DNA of 64,000 nucleotides, taken from positions 171,909-235,908 of the forward strand of contig NBIV01000113.1 of assembly GCA_003194525.1 (NCBI GenBank), given 5' to 3'. The notes beneath the pieces are model-generated. The model saw nothing but the letters and a program-made list of their open reading frames with translations. It was not told the DNA's origin and did not search any database. Below are positions 22,299-34,096 of this stretch, one piece after another. Made by a program: the position numbers and the translations under genes. Numbering within the stretch: position 1 is the first letter of the stretch; each line of letters begins with the position of its first letter. Origin of the DNA: Gracilariopsis chorda. Its lineage: Eukaryota; Rhodophyta; Florideophyceae; Gracilariales; Gracilariaceae.

Positions 22299-22850
22299 AT
22301 GAACGATACAATGAACCCCGAAGGACTAGTACCTTCACTTCTCGTATTTGGAGGTTTTCCTCGCTTCCCGCCCTTTAGCACAGAACTTACAAATCATGAA
22401 GAGCGAATGAGAGCTCTTCAAATTGCGCGCACTGAGATGGAAACCATCACTTCGGAACTTCGTTTGCGCCGTGCAATCGTCGTTCGCATTCAATCTGCCG
22501 CATCGACAACCTTGAAGATTGGACAAGAAGTTCTTGTTTATCGGGAGGGCTTGAAGCCAATAAAGTGGACTAGACCTTTCATAATTGTGAAAAATGATGA
22601 CAAGCAGGTGTTCATTAACCGCAATGGAGAAACAGTCCAACATTCTATTGCGCAATTCAAACCCTTCCATCGTTACGAACTAAAGAAAAATCTTCATACT
22701 TGTCTCGAACCAATACTTCCTGGTGATTTTGAACTTTATGATGTTCAAATCACTGAAGTGTTAGGTCCTTCCGATTACCGTCGGAACCTACCAGCATTCA
22801 GTGAAGCTAAACGAAAAGAGCTGGCAGGATTAATATCGCGCGGAACGTGA
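22299..22850 (+). pseudogene. Copia B integrase C-terminal part and linker
   Basis: Begins MNDTMNPEGLVPSLLVFGGF, a block diagnostic of this Copia lineage, then a helical segment and a beta-rich part (GQEVLVYREGLKPIKWTRPF) that resembles the integrase C-terminal fold, ending in the variable linker before RT. Confidence 0.65.
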
Positions 22851-22871
22851 AAAGTCATTACACAAGACCAA

Positions 22872-23480
22872 GTGTCAGAAGATGCCAATATTCTCACTCG
22901 AAAATTTTTGCTCGCCATCAAAAACCCAGAAACTGATGAAGAAATATTCAAAGCCAGATTTTTCGCCCAAGAGCACAAGGATCCAGAAAAAGGTCTTCAT
23001 CTCGTACACAATTCACCTAATCTAAGACAATACTCAATACGAATTCTCGTTACCATCGCCGTTATTCTTGGATATAGAGTATGGAACACAGATGTTCGCC
23101 AAGCATACTTACAATCCGCACAGAAACTCATGAGTAAAGTATACTTGAAGCCTCCAAAAGAATTGGACCTTCCAGCAGACATGGTATTGGAACTTCTCCG
23201 CCTTCTCTATGGACTCTCAGACTCTGGAGGCTATTGGTACAGAACAATAACAACTCATTTGAAAGAAGACCTAAGAATAAAACCGAAAAAAGGAGATTTG
23301 TCACTATTTATGAAACACGAAAAGTTAAAGTTAACTGGATTAACGGGTGTTTACGTAGATGAAGTTCTTCAATACGGAACCGATCAATTCCTGCAACAGG
23401 CAACCCTCACCATTCAGAAATTTGAATCAAAAGACTTGGAAATGGATTTTGCTTTGCTTATGTTATCAAACATGATTTAG
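22872..23480 (+). pseudogene. Copia B reverse transcriptase, YVDE box
   Basis: Shows FKARFFAQEH, WNTDVRQAYLQS, VYLKPPKEL, LLRLLYGLSDSGGYWY and VYVDEVLQYG. The catalytic YVDD is YVDE, and the domain is cut short after KFESKDLEMDF, where the sequence jumps to a later part of pol. Confidence 0.85.
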
Positions 23481-23782
23481 AGTCAATAATTGGAAACCAA
23501 ATTCCAGTCACAATGCTTACTGACTCAAAAAGTTTATTCGACGTAATAACAAAACACTCATCGACATCTGAAAAGCGACTAATGATCAACATTGCTTCAG
23601 TTCGTGAAGCCTACTCGAACCACGAAATTTCTGACGTTGGGTATATCACCTCCACCAACAATCCCGCCGATTGTTTTACCAAAGTTAAGAAGTATGATGC
23701 TTTGAACCAAATATTAATTACTTCCAAATGCGTCTTAGATATTAATCAACTAGTTATACGTGATTTTATGCAAGAATTGTAA
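23445..23782 (+). pseudogene. Copia B RNase H, 3' half only
   Basis: After a deletion joint the frame reads IKHDLESIIGNQIPVTM, then LTDSKSLFDVITKHS, RLMINIASVREAY and NPADCFTKV, the conserved end of Copia RNase H. The first catalytic block is missing. Confidence 0.8.
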
Positions 23783-23788
23783 GTTATA

Positions 23789-23806
23789 CAAAAAGAGAAG
23801 GGAATT
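23789..23806 (+). other. Copia B polypurine tract
   Basis: AAAAAGAGAAGGGAATT immediately before the TGAGGAT start of the 3' LTR. Confidence 0.65.
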
Positions 23807-24169
23807 TGAGGATAAATCTATTCTCACCGTCCTTGTCAGATGGCGAAAAAAAGGAGATGGAATGGACGATCTCACCATGCTTGGGGATGGTGAGAGAGCG
23901 TCCTGCCTTCTCACCATCCCCGAGGATGGTGTAATGGCTGCTTGTAATGCCACTTTCATGCGAGCATGTTAGGACTCTAACTACCGAGAAAGACGACTAT
24001 CGTCTTTCTCTCTGAGTATAAAAGGAGGAAACAGAGCTTGGCCTTCGCCTCTCGTCTGTTCTCCAACCAATTATCATCATCAACTCTAGTTATCTAAGCA
24101 AAGTAATCATCCTTTTTGGGCCGCTCTTAGCTACCACTACAGGCTGCTCTTTTTTTAAGTATTATTTCA
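23807..24169 (+). repeat. Copia B 3' LTR
   Basis: The partner of 18993-19378, with its TATAAAA at 24017-24023 and the same attatttca end. Base differences and small indels are scattered, so the insertion is not recent. Confidence 0.85.
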
Positions 24170-24399
24170 AGGCACATGGTTATGTGCGGTTACCCGGAAT
24201 TACCAACCTGGTATAAATCGTAGTCAGCGACCTAGGAAAAAATAACACATCGGATTACCAAGTACTCCTAACATTACACCAATCTTGAGATATAGAGCGT
24301 TAAGAAGCTCCTCACGTGGTGCATAGTCGTTCGAAACCTCTGGTGTGTTCAGTGTGGATGGTATCAGATGAATAGTACTGCCATAGAAACCTTACGAAC

Positions 24400-25990
24400 T
24401 TAGTGGATGGGTATACTGTCACCTTCCGTCCAGGACGTACCTCTAAGGTGTGCTCGTATTGTTGGTCTACCAACTCGTTCATGGACGTAGTGAACACGTT
24501 GGAGAGATTCACTTTTTTTTTGTAGTGGTGAATCATCGTCCACGATGTCAAACGTGAATTCCGTCGCTCTGTTCATCATTTCTTGGATACTCAGCGTCCA
24601 TGAACATGTTATAGGCTTAGAGTCTACGAACTCGTGGCCCCATCCTCTGCGGTATATTTTCCATGGTGCGTATGGTTCGAAATTCACATTGAGTACTTTG
24701 CAGAATGCAATCGCTGCTCGAATGCCATCTGAGGATGTAGGGTTCCCTTCATCCAGTATGGGATTCTGATTCATGTGGATAGTTTCTGAATCTCTTACTG
24801 AAAAAAAGACTCGTTCTAAACTTTGCTGCCCTTGAAATAGCCTACATATTTGCTCTTCTTGAAAATTTTCGTAGTTTTTTCTTCGGAGTCAGTACTTCTG
24901 CGTTCTTTTGCTTCAAGTTTTTCATCCTGCACATATTCAGTGGTTGTTTTCGCTGTTTTTATATTCTTATCGCTTCGAGCTGCTTTAAAGCCCTTAGCTT
25001 TGCGATATCTCTTAATACCTTTGTTTGTGGTCATCAGAGCTCTGATGCGCTATTCTTTCGGTTCATCATCAGAGTGAAGTTCTAGATCGTTTTCCTGTCG
25101 CGTAGCTGCGTTCAGTACGTACATGGTGTCTTGAAATCCTACCCAAGCGCAGGTTCTGTCGTTCTCATGCATTCTTCTACAGTTATTCATGGCTGCATGA
25201 ATTATCTGTACACTGGTTACGAACTCATCCCATGTTACTCGTGGATGATCTTCAATCACCTTGTCCATGACCTTAGCGACGATTTCCAAACGTTGTATTC
25301 TGATAGGAACTATGATTGCTTTCTAAGATAACCTGTTTTTGCATTCTGAGACAGTATTACCAATCAAGTTAGAAAATGTCTGTGACGTCAGTTTAGCATT
25401 AAACAAGCATGATATAGCCAGATTCTGGCTTTCATTAGATTCTTCGTCTGCGTTAATGAGATTGAGATACTTCATTGCAGGTCCTCCAGAACGGTCTAAG
25501 TATGCTGGAATGAATTCCGATGCCTTCCTGTAACACGAGTTTGCTTGCTTTCTTATGCAACATCACGATTCTACCAATTTGATCTGAAGGTGAATCGCTG
25601 GCTACGAGATTGAGAATCTTATTGACAATCTCCAGTTGGCAGACGCCGTCTTCTTTCCTGTTATTTATGGTTAGTTCTCCCACTCGTACTGCTTTCTTGA
25701 CGTTTATTTCCCGAAATCAATGAAAAGATACAGGCTCATACCAAGTGTTCCTGCCTCAGCTTTTGATCTGTTATCTCCAAAGCTTGCGCACGCTATAAGA
25801 TTTTCAGCTCATTCTAAGACTGCTTCGCGCCAGGAGAGCTTGTCAGTTTCGTGTTTTTGCTGGGGAGGAGCTATCATGTTTTTTGGGCGATAGTCTTTCT
25901 TCGGGCCCATAACCATGGATCGAACATCTGACATCGTGTCAAGGTTCATTATCATCGGCGCGATGGGAGGAGGTTCTATCTTCTTACAAC
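24400..25990 (-). pseudogene. Decayed gag-like reading region, unclassified retroelement
   Basis: The minus strand holds successive protein-like pieces in changing frames. Near 25930-25750: KHETDKLSWREAVLE, AENLIACASFGDNRSK. At 25683-25453: EIVNKILNLVASDSPSDQIG. At 25289-25050: VMDKVIEDHPRVTWDEFVTS. At 25034-24816: a Lys-rich tail. At 24774-24400: a 124-residue piece. Helical content, a Lys-rich end and position beside Copia B suggest gag of another Copia-type element, but no knuckle or pol motif is visible. Frames are broken at least four times. Confidence 0.3.
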
Positions 25991-26459
25991 AATGGACGGC
26001 ACAACTCTGTCGGGAGGTTGCCCTAGCTCCGGAAGATTGGGGCGTTTATATAGGGATACTACGTGATCTTTAGGCCACTGAGCTTCAATGGAATACGTAC
26101 AGAACTCGTATGAATTGTTCTCTTCAAAGTTATACGTGTTCTCTTACTTCCGCCGTCAAGAAGTGGTACGTTATCCCACAACAGTATATAGTAGAAAAAG
26201 TGCGAATCATCCAAAAGAAATACGAATTGCCTTAGGTATACTCCAGAACGGGAAACCATATCGCAAACTATCCGAGAGTGACTTCATGAACCAGTAAGTA
26301 GGTAACAGAGCAGTGGGCTTTAGTATTCTATGGAGGCCATCGGCTTGAACGTTATCGTACCGAGCCAGCACAACTAGAAGAAAATGCTCTGAAGTTTTTG
26401 CTTTTTGGCAGCAGAGCCACGTTAAAGTATGCATCCATCAGGCATATCTTTTTCACGTT

Positions 26460-27204
26460 TGGTATTGGCTTTTGGCCGACCTAAGAATATAAGCGCGCGT
26501 GCGCTTGTAGAATTTGTAATATATTTACTAGAATACCCTAACTGTATAAGAGCTGTCGTAGTGGCCGGCGATACTAGCTAGTGAATCGAGCTCTCCCTCT
26601 AGCTTCTAGGTAGTCCACTTGGCTTTTCAGACCTTCCGTTCTACTATTGCAGCACCGTTCGTGTCGGTATTACTTACGAGTTAGCATTGAAAATGCGGAC
26701 TATAGTCTGCGCAATTATAAGTGAGGTCCGCCTTCTCTCCCACTTTCGCCGGGTATTACGCGTTCAGTTCTCGTCATTTCAGGTCTTCGGCCGCTGCTTG
26801 TGCGCGTCGGGGCTGTCTGTCAGTCCGTTGGGCTTCTAGAAGCCAACTCATCTGATTGGCTAAACAATGGTAAAAAGCCGATGGACTTTAACGTAGTTCT
26901 TGCATTATACTACGCTATGTGGTACAAGGATAAACGCCAGATGCTCTCTATTGAGAAGTGTGCCTGATTTGCTGTTTGGCGTACGGCGGCTATGAGACAA
27001 AACACATGTTCGCCAAGCAGGCACAGAACAGCATCAGATTCTCCTTTCGAGTATGGGTAGTGGAAAGTTTCATGGCTTTCGGCGACAAACCTTGTGAATG
27101 CATAGAGACATGATGGGTTAGAGTTCGCAAATCACAATAAGTATCGTATGTACAGGTCGAACGGTCAACAAAATTCTTGCGTTCTCTTCATATTTCCTTC
27201 GAAC
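26460..27204. other. No gene seen
   Basis: Only short open stretches on either strand, with no domain, LTR partner or RNA fold recognised. Confidence 0.5.
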
Positions 27205-27807
27205 CTAAGAAACTGGCAGAAAGTCACAAGGGAAGCAGCACTGCAAACCTTGTCGCCTGCATCGCATACGACGTTTCTTTCTCCCATTCCTTCCGCGATG
27301 TTTTTCGAGACAGATTCGGTGATTACAAGGCTCACAACATTCTCCAAATGGCGTTCCTACAAACGGAAGCATTATTGAAGGCAGAGAGCTTGGTTTCCTA
27401 CAGAATCCTAATATACTGACTGGATTCCACTCTACAGACGGCTCGATGACATCGCCTACCAGTTCAGTTCGGTTCCTAGTACCATCTTCGAAGCCGATGA
27501 GCGTTGGACGACCATCAAGAATTTGTGCTTTGTGAGATACGACGAATCGCTGCGAAGATTCCAAACTCTGTGCTTCAAAGAGTGCTGTATTCGGAAGAAT
27601 GGCAGATTGGCTAGCATCCTCCAAAACGGGTTTGTCGCAATGTACAGCAGTTCCATCTTCAGTTCGACAGGTGGTTCGCTCCACTGGCTCCAAGTTAGAG
27701 ATCGTAGAGTTCCATCGAGTGCAACTTATTATGACTCCTTCGGTTCTGAAGACCATCGACCCGAATAATATAGCGGCCACCAATAACTTCATCCTGTTCC
27801 AAGTCAT
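27205..27807 (-). CDS. Secreted or membrane-exported protein of unknown family
   Basis: ATG at 27807. Residues 1-24 (MTWNRMKLLVAAILFGSMVF then RTEG) form a good signal peptide. The mature part starts VIISCTRWNSTISNLEPVER and has N-glycosylation sequons (NST, NRT) and paired cysteines. The last 50 residues are Cys- and Arg-rich (KHRGRNGRKKRRMRC then QCCFPCDF), unlike the acidic middle. That tail may be intron or frameshifted read-through rather than true coding. I do not recognise the family. It would enter the secretory pathway. Confidence 0.5.
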   Translation of the reverse strand: MTWNRMKLLVAAILFGSMVFRTEGVIISCTRWNSTISNLEPVERTTCRTEDGTAVHCDKPVLEDASQSAILPNTALFEAQSLESSQRFVVSHKAQILDGRPTLIGFEDGTRNRTELVGDVIEPSVEWNPVSILGFCRKPSSLPSIMLPFVGTPFGECCEPCNHRICLEKHRGRNGRKKRRMRCRRQGLQCCFPCDFLPVS

Positions 27808-29600
27808 ATTCGCGGAATAGATCTCTCTTCGTACTAGGTTTTCGGGCGTCTTGGCTTTGGAGGTTCTTCAGAAGAAAGGAGTGGGGAAGGAATTGCACTA
27901 GGAGCTCTTAAATACCGTTTTCACCAGGCCCGGTATATGACGCCCAGTGGATGACAAAACGAAGCATTCATGGTCGACATACCAAATCAGCATTCATGGT
28001 CCACGCACAGTATCGAAAAGAGCACTATCAATTTCTTTCATGTTCCACGCACCTCGAGCACGGTTTAAAAATGTAAAGCGTGTTCATTTGCGATCCAGTA
28101 TAATCTGCAAGTTTTCCATGACGTCATTTTGGCGAAACTGCATGTTGGTGAGCGCTTGGGTCGAAAAGGTTTTAAACCACTTACAGATCCGTCCGCCCCA
28201 GTTTCACTGAATAGTGTCTTTTGCTTGCTTGAGCATACCATGTTACCAACGTGTACAGACATGCGTTGTTGCTTCACAAGGAAACTCACCAGAAGAACAT
28301 TGCCTCTATTCCACCAGCTCACGAATTCTGGCTGGGCCCACAAGTTCTTGTTGTGTCTCACCAGTCCTGTGTTGCACTCATGCGACTGACACTCTCGAGG
28401 TCTCCAGCGTTTCAGGACTTTTCCGATGGGAACATGAGTTTTGAGTAAGCTGAGAGCTACCGTACTGTAATTAATGCTTCAAAATATCGTAAGAAAAAGT
28501 CAATATAAGGGTTGGACTTTTACCTTCGATACGCGTTGGTCAATTAACGTGGTTCAAATACTTCTCGGACCTTCAGTGCACGGCAAGCTTCAAGGCACCA
28601 GGTACCATTGGTTCTATCACTGTCAAAATTTTCATTGCTGCTTTCCTTAATGCCATTGCGGGTTCGGGTCAGAGTTCCACAGGGGCCTCAAGAATGTGAA
28701 ATCGAAAACTTCAACTCTATGCGTCATCCTCCTGCAAATGTGAGAAAAGATCAGTGTGGATAGAATACGGATAGGGAAACACCATGAAAATGCTGCAACC
28801 AACATAAGACAAAATTGATCCGTGGGAAGATTACTTCTTCTTTCGCAAATGAATGGTTGAATATGCGGTCATTATGTTCAGCAAGGAACTTCCAATCATC
28901 TTCGAACAAGCGCACCCAATAGTGATTGTAATTCTTGTTTTTGGCTGGTAGATTTTCTCAACATGTTAAATGATTACATTGCTTAGCGGCCTGCCTTACA
29001 TCACGTGTACCCGTCATTTTGTTATCGCAAGACTTGTTCCTGGGTTGCCAGCGGGGAGCGGAGCATCGAACTAATTACATTGGATAAGCTTTTCAGACTG
29101 GATCAAGCATAAACGCAATCTTGCAGTGGTGCCAAGAAGAGTTCAGAACCATGATAACTACTAGTTGTTGGCCATATAGCAGTAGATGTGAGCAGGGAGT
29201 TTCTGGATATCGTCGGATGGCTGCTTTGCCAACAATTGGCCTTCTGCTTTTTGAGCATAGTTCTAAGAAAGTGACGACAGATTTGCTTTCATTTGCAGGA
29301 GGCACCCAGCAAGATTGGCCAGCAAGATTGGGCGTCTCCTGAAAACGCAAGACCTAAAACTGTTTTTTTGTTCTCTCGTTCTTAAGAGATCTATTCTAAT
29401 TTCTCTTTAGCGGTAAACAAGGTTTAAAAAACCTTCATCAAGGTCTGGGCTTCTCTGGAATTCATCCAAGAAACTCTTACATGTCTGCCTTTGAAATCCA
29501 AGTATTTGCGTTTTCAGGATACTCCCCCTGGCCTATTGCACAACTTTTCTGAACAAATCGAGAACTACACCTGTACGTGTACCTTTGTACCGTTGGTAGC
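27808..29600. other. No clear gene
   Basis: A minus open stretch of 98 codons at 28361-28065 and overlapping plus stretches at 28129-28389 are the longest. None has a recognised motif. A phrase close to gcattcatggtc recurs three times in 27960-28055. Confidence 0.45.
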
Positions 29601-29639
29601 TTTCTTTTCTATCCATCACAGCCATACAGCGTAAACCAT

Positions 29640-29900
29640 ACACAAGTCGAGAGAGAGTGATCATTCACCTTTTCCGGTGTCCTCGTCGTCTTGGCCCATG
29701 TTCTCTGTACGCGTTGCCAGGGGGAGCACTGCTGCATGTTGTGCGATGCCTGCCACGCTGTCCGTTTTCGAAATCCCTCTCCCTCCAAGGAACAGTGAAG
29801 TCCTTCTTGGACGCGCAAGCATGACTTTACAGTGAAGCAAACCGTCAGAAGTGGATACTCTGAATCTTCCGAAACCACAGACGGTGCTCAAACGGAGCTT
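29640..29900 (-). pseudogene. LINE RNase H-region fragment, copy 1
   Basis: The minus reading SLFLGGRGISKTDSVAG and its surrounds parallel SLLLGWRGTSKRDSVAA in the longer LINE fragment at 34667-35455. DNA alignment continues through tgcgaaggagagaaacaagta against the matching DNA at about 35555. It sits next to the decayed membrane-gene copy exactly as the longer LINE fragment sits next to the intact gene. Confidence 0.5.
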
Positions 29901-29934
29901 GCGAAGGAGAGAAACAAGTACCATGTATCTACTT

Positions 29935-31745
29935 TTTTCACATCACCGGTGGTAACTACGATGCGCTCTCCCTTGTGGTTGGTGTTGAACATTCTGTCCG
30001 AACACCATCCTAGAGAGCTGTTTTGCTCTGAGATTGGCTCTTACTGCTGGCCGGAAACACTTCTAACGATACATTTTCAAGTTTGCCTTTCTCCTTGCGC
30101 GTCGACGGCTTGCACTCCGACAGTGCACGTGTGTTCATCCTTCAACGTCCAAGTACCAGTATGCTGTTCTCAAACATATCTCCGTCAAATTGTGACGACG
30201 ACCGATCACCGCCAAAACCTCCAGGACACGAGCCCGATGTGAACTATGGCAGAATACACACAGGAGAGCCATTTCCGCCACACTAATTATGAATGCGCTT
30301 CTGAACCAGTTTCTTCATGTTTGCAGAGACGAACACTAAATCTCCGAAGCAAAAGTCGCCTTCACCCACAAGTCCGTATATGGGCCGTAGGACGTCGATG
30401 ATACGCTCTGTTGAGTTGCAGGAACTGGGCGCAGATAAAAGAATACAGAGAAGATGAGGAAGGAAAGAAAAGAGGTGGAAGAATGCAGATTGGTGCGAAG
30501 GATCACAGAAGTGGGGACAACAAGCAAGGCGAAGCAATAATTATTGAAGCTCTCAGCTGAGTTTCAGCTGCTAGAACGGAACTGTAGATGGAGGAGAAGC
30601 TTAAGAGGGGAAAAACAAGGAAGAGGGTCAGGCTCGACAAGAATGGAGCCATGGAAGGAAACAAGGAACAAGGAAAGCAACAAGGCAACGCAAAGCAATA
30701 AAGGATGGTCGTAGTCGTGGTTGTCTTGCCTCTTGGGCTTTCCAAGCTCAATCGCAATAGGCCATACTGATGTTTATCAGCGCAGTCAAACCGGACTGGA
30801 GCTGGTAGGTCTGTCTGACAATCCAGACAGACCAGCGTTGGTCCCCTGACGGAGAGAGCTACATACTGGCAACAGGGTGGTGTTGATCAGTCGCACGTCT
30901 GCGGTCGCTTCGCGGTTCGTGAAAGGGCAATGCACACGATTGGGCACCAAGGAAAGTCCCGCGCTGATGGCAGATGCCCCCAGACCTCCAGTGGAGAGTC
31001 TGGAATTTCTTTATTATGTATTGTTTTCGTCCTTGCCACCTACGTCTCGTGGGTGGAAGGTAGTCCCAAAATGTCCTCTGACTGTTTAGGTCGCAATGTG
31101 CTTAATTCTGCACTTCCGTGGCTGGCTGTGCTCCTCCTTCGGGACGCCACTGCTGGTGAGGATCACCTTGCTGCTAAGGTGTATCAACAGGTGGCCGCAA
31201 AGCCCATGGCAGGAAGAGTTGCTGCTAGAGTGAGAGCGTTGGGGAACGGCGACATATTCTTTGTACTCTTTGTCCTTTTCGTCCATGATACCGGCGTCGA
31301 ACACTACCGATATCGAGTCGGAAATGAAACCGTTCTCCTTGATAAAGCGAGGTCGGGTGGTCGATTTTACTTTCACTCTGGTCAATCCCGGACTACTGGA
31401 GAAACAAACGAGCAGCCGCGCGGTATTCCGAACCTCCTGTTCCATACAAACACATAAACGCTTGTCGTCCTTCAGTCTGAACGACAGCCCCGAGGTAGAC
31501 GACCGTGCATGAGTCGCTGAGCTGTCTCGCACACGATGACATGTCTCAGGCGGAGAGGGTGCTGTACTCTCGCGCAATGGATGGGTGGCTTGAGTTCGTT
31601 CCTGATGGTTGAAACGGTGCAATATCACGATCGTCTTGCTCGATGAAACCGAACGCTGGAAAGGCGATGATAACTAATGCTTGGGGAGCCATTGGTGTTA
31701 GCTTTCCGTAAATATCTGCACATGCAGTTATAGAGTTGCGCATCA
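29935..31745 (-). pseudogene. Decayed duplicate of the membrane-protein gene at 35650-37287
   Basis: Three blocks align with the intact gene. 31743-31200 covers DRDIAPFQPSGTNSS, the SSSPGLTRVKVKSTTRPRF region and DEKDKEYKEYVAV. 30410-30290 covers the agacgaacactaaatctcc stretch. 30250-29940 covers the ttgctggccggaaaca-type stretch. The frame is broken repeatedly, the last transmembrane segment and tail are deleted near 29940, and about 770 bp of unrelated DNA is inserted (30420-31190). Confidence 0.7.
30420..31190. other. Unrelated insertion inside the pseudogene
   Basis: Interrupts the alignment with the intact gene. Its left part is purine-rich on the plus strand. It contains a 10-bp perfect hairpin with a 6-nt loop at 30808-30833 (GGTCTGTCTG/CAGACAGACC). 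No coding capacity is recognised. It could be a small non-autonomous element, but terminal repeats are not evident. Confidence 0.45.
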
Positions 31746-31776
31746 GATATGATAGCTTCGAGTATCAAGCAAGAAG

Positions 31777-32952
31777 TCATTCATTCTCGCCAGAATTAGT
31801 TCTCCGCTCATATTGTAATAAGCTAGAAAAGGTGCGATCACTGACTGCGATATATAAGGCTTCAGAACAAGGAGTTGGAGCGATTCCGGCAATTTCGCCA
31901 AAGAGGTCAATCTCCTGGCAGTTATCAAACTCCCCCTTGTTCACATCAAAGATGTGCACGAAGTCACGTGGTTCAGCCATGAACAAGAACTGCCCACAAG
32001 ACGAGAAACGAAGCGACCGCACAGCACCGAGACGGGCACCTAAAACACTAAGAGATCGCGACATATTGCGGACATCCCATATACGACATGTCTGGTCCTG
32101 TGAGCCTGTGGCCAGTAATCTGCAACCAGGATGCCATGCAGTTGCGAAAGAATAACCTTCGTGGCCATGTAACTGAGTGATACGTTCATCCGTGTCACCA
32201 TCAATAACATGTATGGGTTTGTCATCACCAGCAACGGCAACCATCTTACCCAAGGGTTGGCGAGTTGCATGATTAACGGGCTGCTGAAAAAGAAAAGCGG
32301 ACTTGCTCTTGAACGTATTTTTGTCGAAAGTGCGCACAAAGCGGTCGTTGTTACATGTAATGATGGTGGCATCATGCATATCAATTGCGTTGGTAATGGC
32401 ATTCTCATCGTCAGTGATGCGTTTGTTGTGAACAGTCGTGCCAGACCTCAAGTTCTGAGCGATCATTTCACCATCAAAACCGCCCACAATGAGCAGGTCA
32501 TCCTTTGCTGTCATAGTACATATCTGAACACGGTTACCGAGACCGTTGGGTCCAGATGCGGAAGAACCGCTTAGATCAAGCACTTTGGACTTGCGCTTTG
32601 CGCAGGCGTCCCAATGCACAACAACGTTCTCATGCGTTACAAACACGTCATGCTTACTAGTAGCCCAGGCGAGGTTACGCAACTGAAAGTGAGCAATGTT
32701 ACATTTGACCTTACGCGTATTCAGAAAGAACTCGTAAAAGCGCGCATCCTTCTTCGGTTCCTTTACAAGATCACGAAGGCCTTCAGCAGTAGTCTCTGCC
32801 CAGTCACGACGTGGATTCTCCCGAAGTCTGGTTGCACGATAGTCCTCGCGGGTAAGCTGCAATGAGTCCCAAGAAATGCCCTGGACATCGACGCCACTGG
32901 CAGCCTGCTCGGCCGTGATATCATCAGGGGCACGATCATGCGGAGACAGCAT
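31777..32952 (-). CDS. WD40-repeat protein of the conserved C2A9.03-like family
   Basis: First ATG at 32952 gives 391 residues. An in-frame TGA at 33030-33028 precedes it, and the codons between have no ATG. The N-terminal domain carries the family block FYEFFLNTRKVKCNIAHFQL then RNLAWATSKHDVFVTHENVVV. The WD repeats follow, including LHGHEGYSFATAWHPGCRL, TGSQDQTCRIWDVRNMSRSL, MAEPRDFVHIFDV and the family end block EIDLFGEIAGI. Plant and fungal homologues of the same architecture exist. Function is unknown, probably a beta-propeller scaffold. No intron is seen. A short upstream frame (ATG-4 codons-TGA, 33042-33025) lies in the presumed leader. Confidence 0.93.
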   Translation of the reverse strand: MLSPHDRAPDDITAEQAASGVDVQGISWDSLQLTREDYRATRLRENPRRDWAETTAEGLRDLVKEPKKDARFYEFFLNTRKVKCNIAHFQLRNLAWATSKHDVFVTHENVVVHWDACAKRKSKVLDLSGSSASGPNGLGNRVQICTMTAKDDLLIVGGFDGEMIAQNLRSGTTVHNKRITDDENAITNAIDMHDATIITCNNDRFVRTFDKNTFKSKSAFLFQQPVNHATRQPLGKMVAVAGDDKPIHVIDGDTDERITQLHGHEGYSFATAWHPGCRLLATGSQDQTCRIWDVRNMSRSLSVLGARLGAVRSLRFSSCGQFLFMAEPRDFVHIFDVNKGEFDNCQEIDLFGEIAGIAPTPCSEALYIAVSDRTFSSLLQYERRTNSGENE

Positions 32953-33481
32953 AGTGGGAAGTCTTTCGCCTGTGTCGGAGGAGTATGAGGAGACGAAGCA
33001 GCAGCCGGAGGCGGGTTCACTCGTCACTCAGCGTTGGACATGAGCGTTGTAAGACGGGGTACGGGGTGCCGAGAGGTATGGAACGTGGGGTAACGAGACA
33101 AGCGAATGTATAGTAGCTGCTCGACCAAGCGTGAGGGAGCTTTATGAGATATTGCGCACAGTTGGCGGCAAAGAACGGACGGCTCTGGAAAGAAAGAAGT
33201 GCTGTTGCACAAGGCCTTTCAGCAAGCTGCCATGGTCCATTGGACTCCAAGCACTCGCGCAGCCCAAGCTTGTGCCTGTCAAAAAAGTACAGCAGTGAAC
33301 AGGAGTTGGCAAAAGCAACTCTGCTATTGCCTGCGTATCGCTTTTGCTTCTGTTTTTGAATAACCTGGCTGGTACTGTAACCTTAGGCATTGCTACCATG
33401 GGTGGCCGGAAAGCGCCGCAAGCGTGTCGGGCAGCGGACGCGAGCGCAGATATTCGCCCACATTTGTCAAGCGCCGTTGCT

Positions 33482-33541
33482 ATCCGCCTCCGCCTCCGCC
33501 TCCACCTCCGCCTCCGCCCTCGCCGCCGCCCTCGCCGCCGC
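33482..33541 (+). repeat. Microsatellite of cgcctc/cgccgc units
   Basis: About ten imperfect copies of a 6-mer (cctccg, drifting to ccctcgccg). It would read as poly-Pro in one frame and Ser-Ala in another, which explains the apparent open stretches there. Confidence 0.9.
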
Positions 33542-34096
33542 TACGTCTTGTCAAATATGTAGATATGTACGTCACCTCAAAAAAAAAATCCTCGCCTTTC
33601 TGGCGGCAGTCATCAAGCAGCGTTCACAGCCCAATTGTGGCCGTATCTGGCAGCTATCTCAGCGTTGGTACAGTAATTGATATCAATGAGATAATGTAAC
33701 CCTTAACACCACCGGCGCACGCCAACGCGCCTGTTCGTCTCTTGGTTACCAACGGGAGCAAGGTCTGTTGTTCGCTTGGTTACCAACAGTACCAAGGCAG
33801 AAGGGTTCAACGGTACCAGCGGAACGGGTACAAACATGGCCGGCGCGGCCCCCTTCCTCTGTGTGGTGGATGATATATCTACGTGTACTATCTAGCTGCG
33901 ACCGTCATTAGTTCACCCAGGACGTGTGGCCTAGTCGTTTTGGTTTTGACACTCTGATGGTTCGAAAAGCACGTCGTCTCGTTTAACCGTTTCTAAATCT
34001 ATAAATCTATCTAATGGCTATATCGCACGATTAAATGTTGGAGAATAGAATATTGGAAGGGGTCTGTAATATAGTGGCACCCACTAAGACATAATA

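Larger units (their letters stand above)
18993..24169 (+). mobile_element. Copia B: Copia retrotransposon with both LTRs, catalytically dead
   Basis: LTRs of about 386 and 363 bp bracket gag, pre-integrase, integrase, linker, RT and RNase H fragments in Copia order on the plus strand. The lineage is the one with MNDTMNPEGLVPSLLVFG after the integrase and TDSKSLFDVITK in RNase H. Frame breaks occur throughout. The integrase Glu is Lys, the RT box is YVDE, and the region between RT and the RNase H end is deleted near 23450. No matching target duplication was found. Confidence 0.9.

Noticed and set aside
33424..33699. Proline-rich open frame at the microsatellite
   Set aside because: Produced by the cgcctc repeat, with no flanking coding signal.
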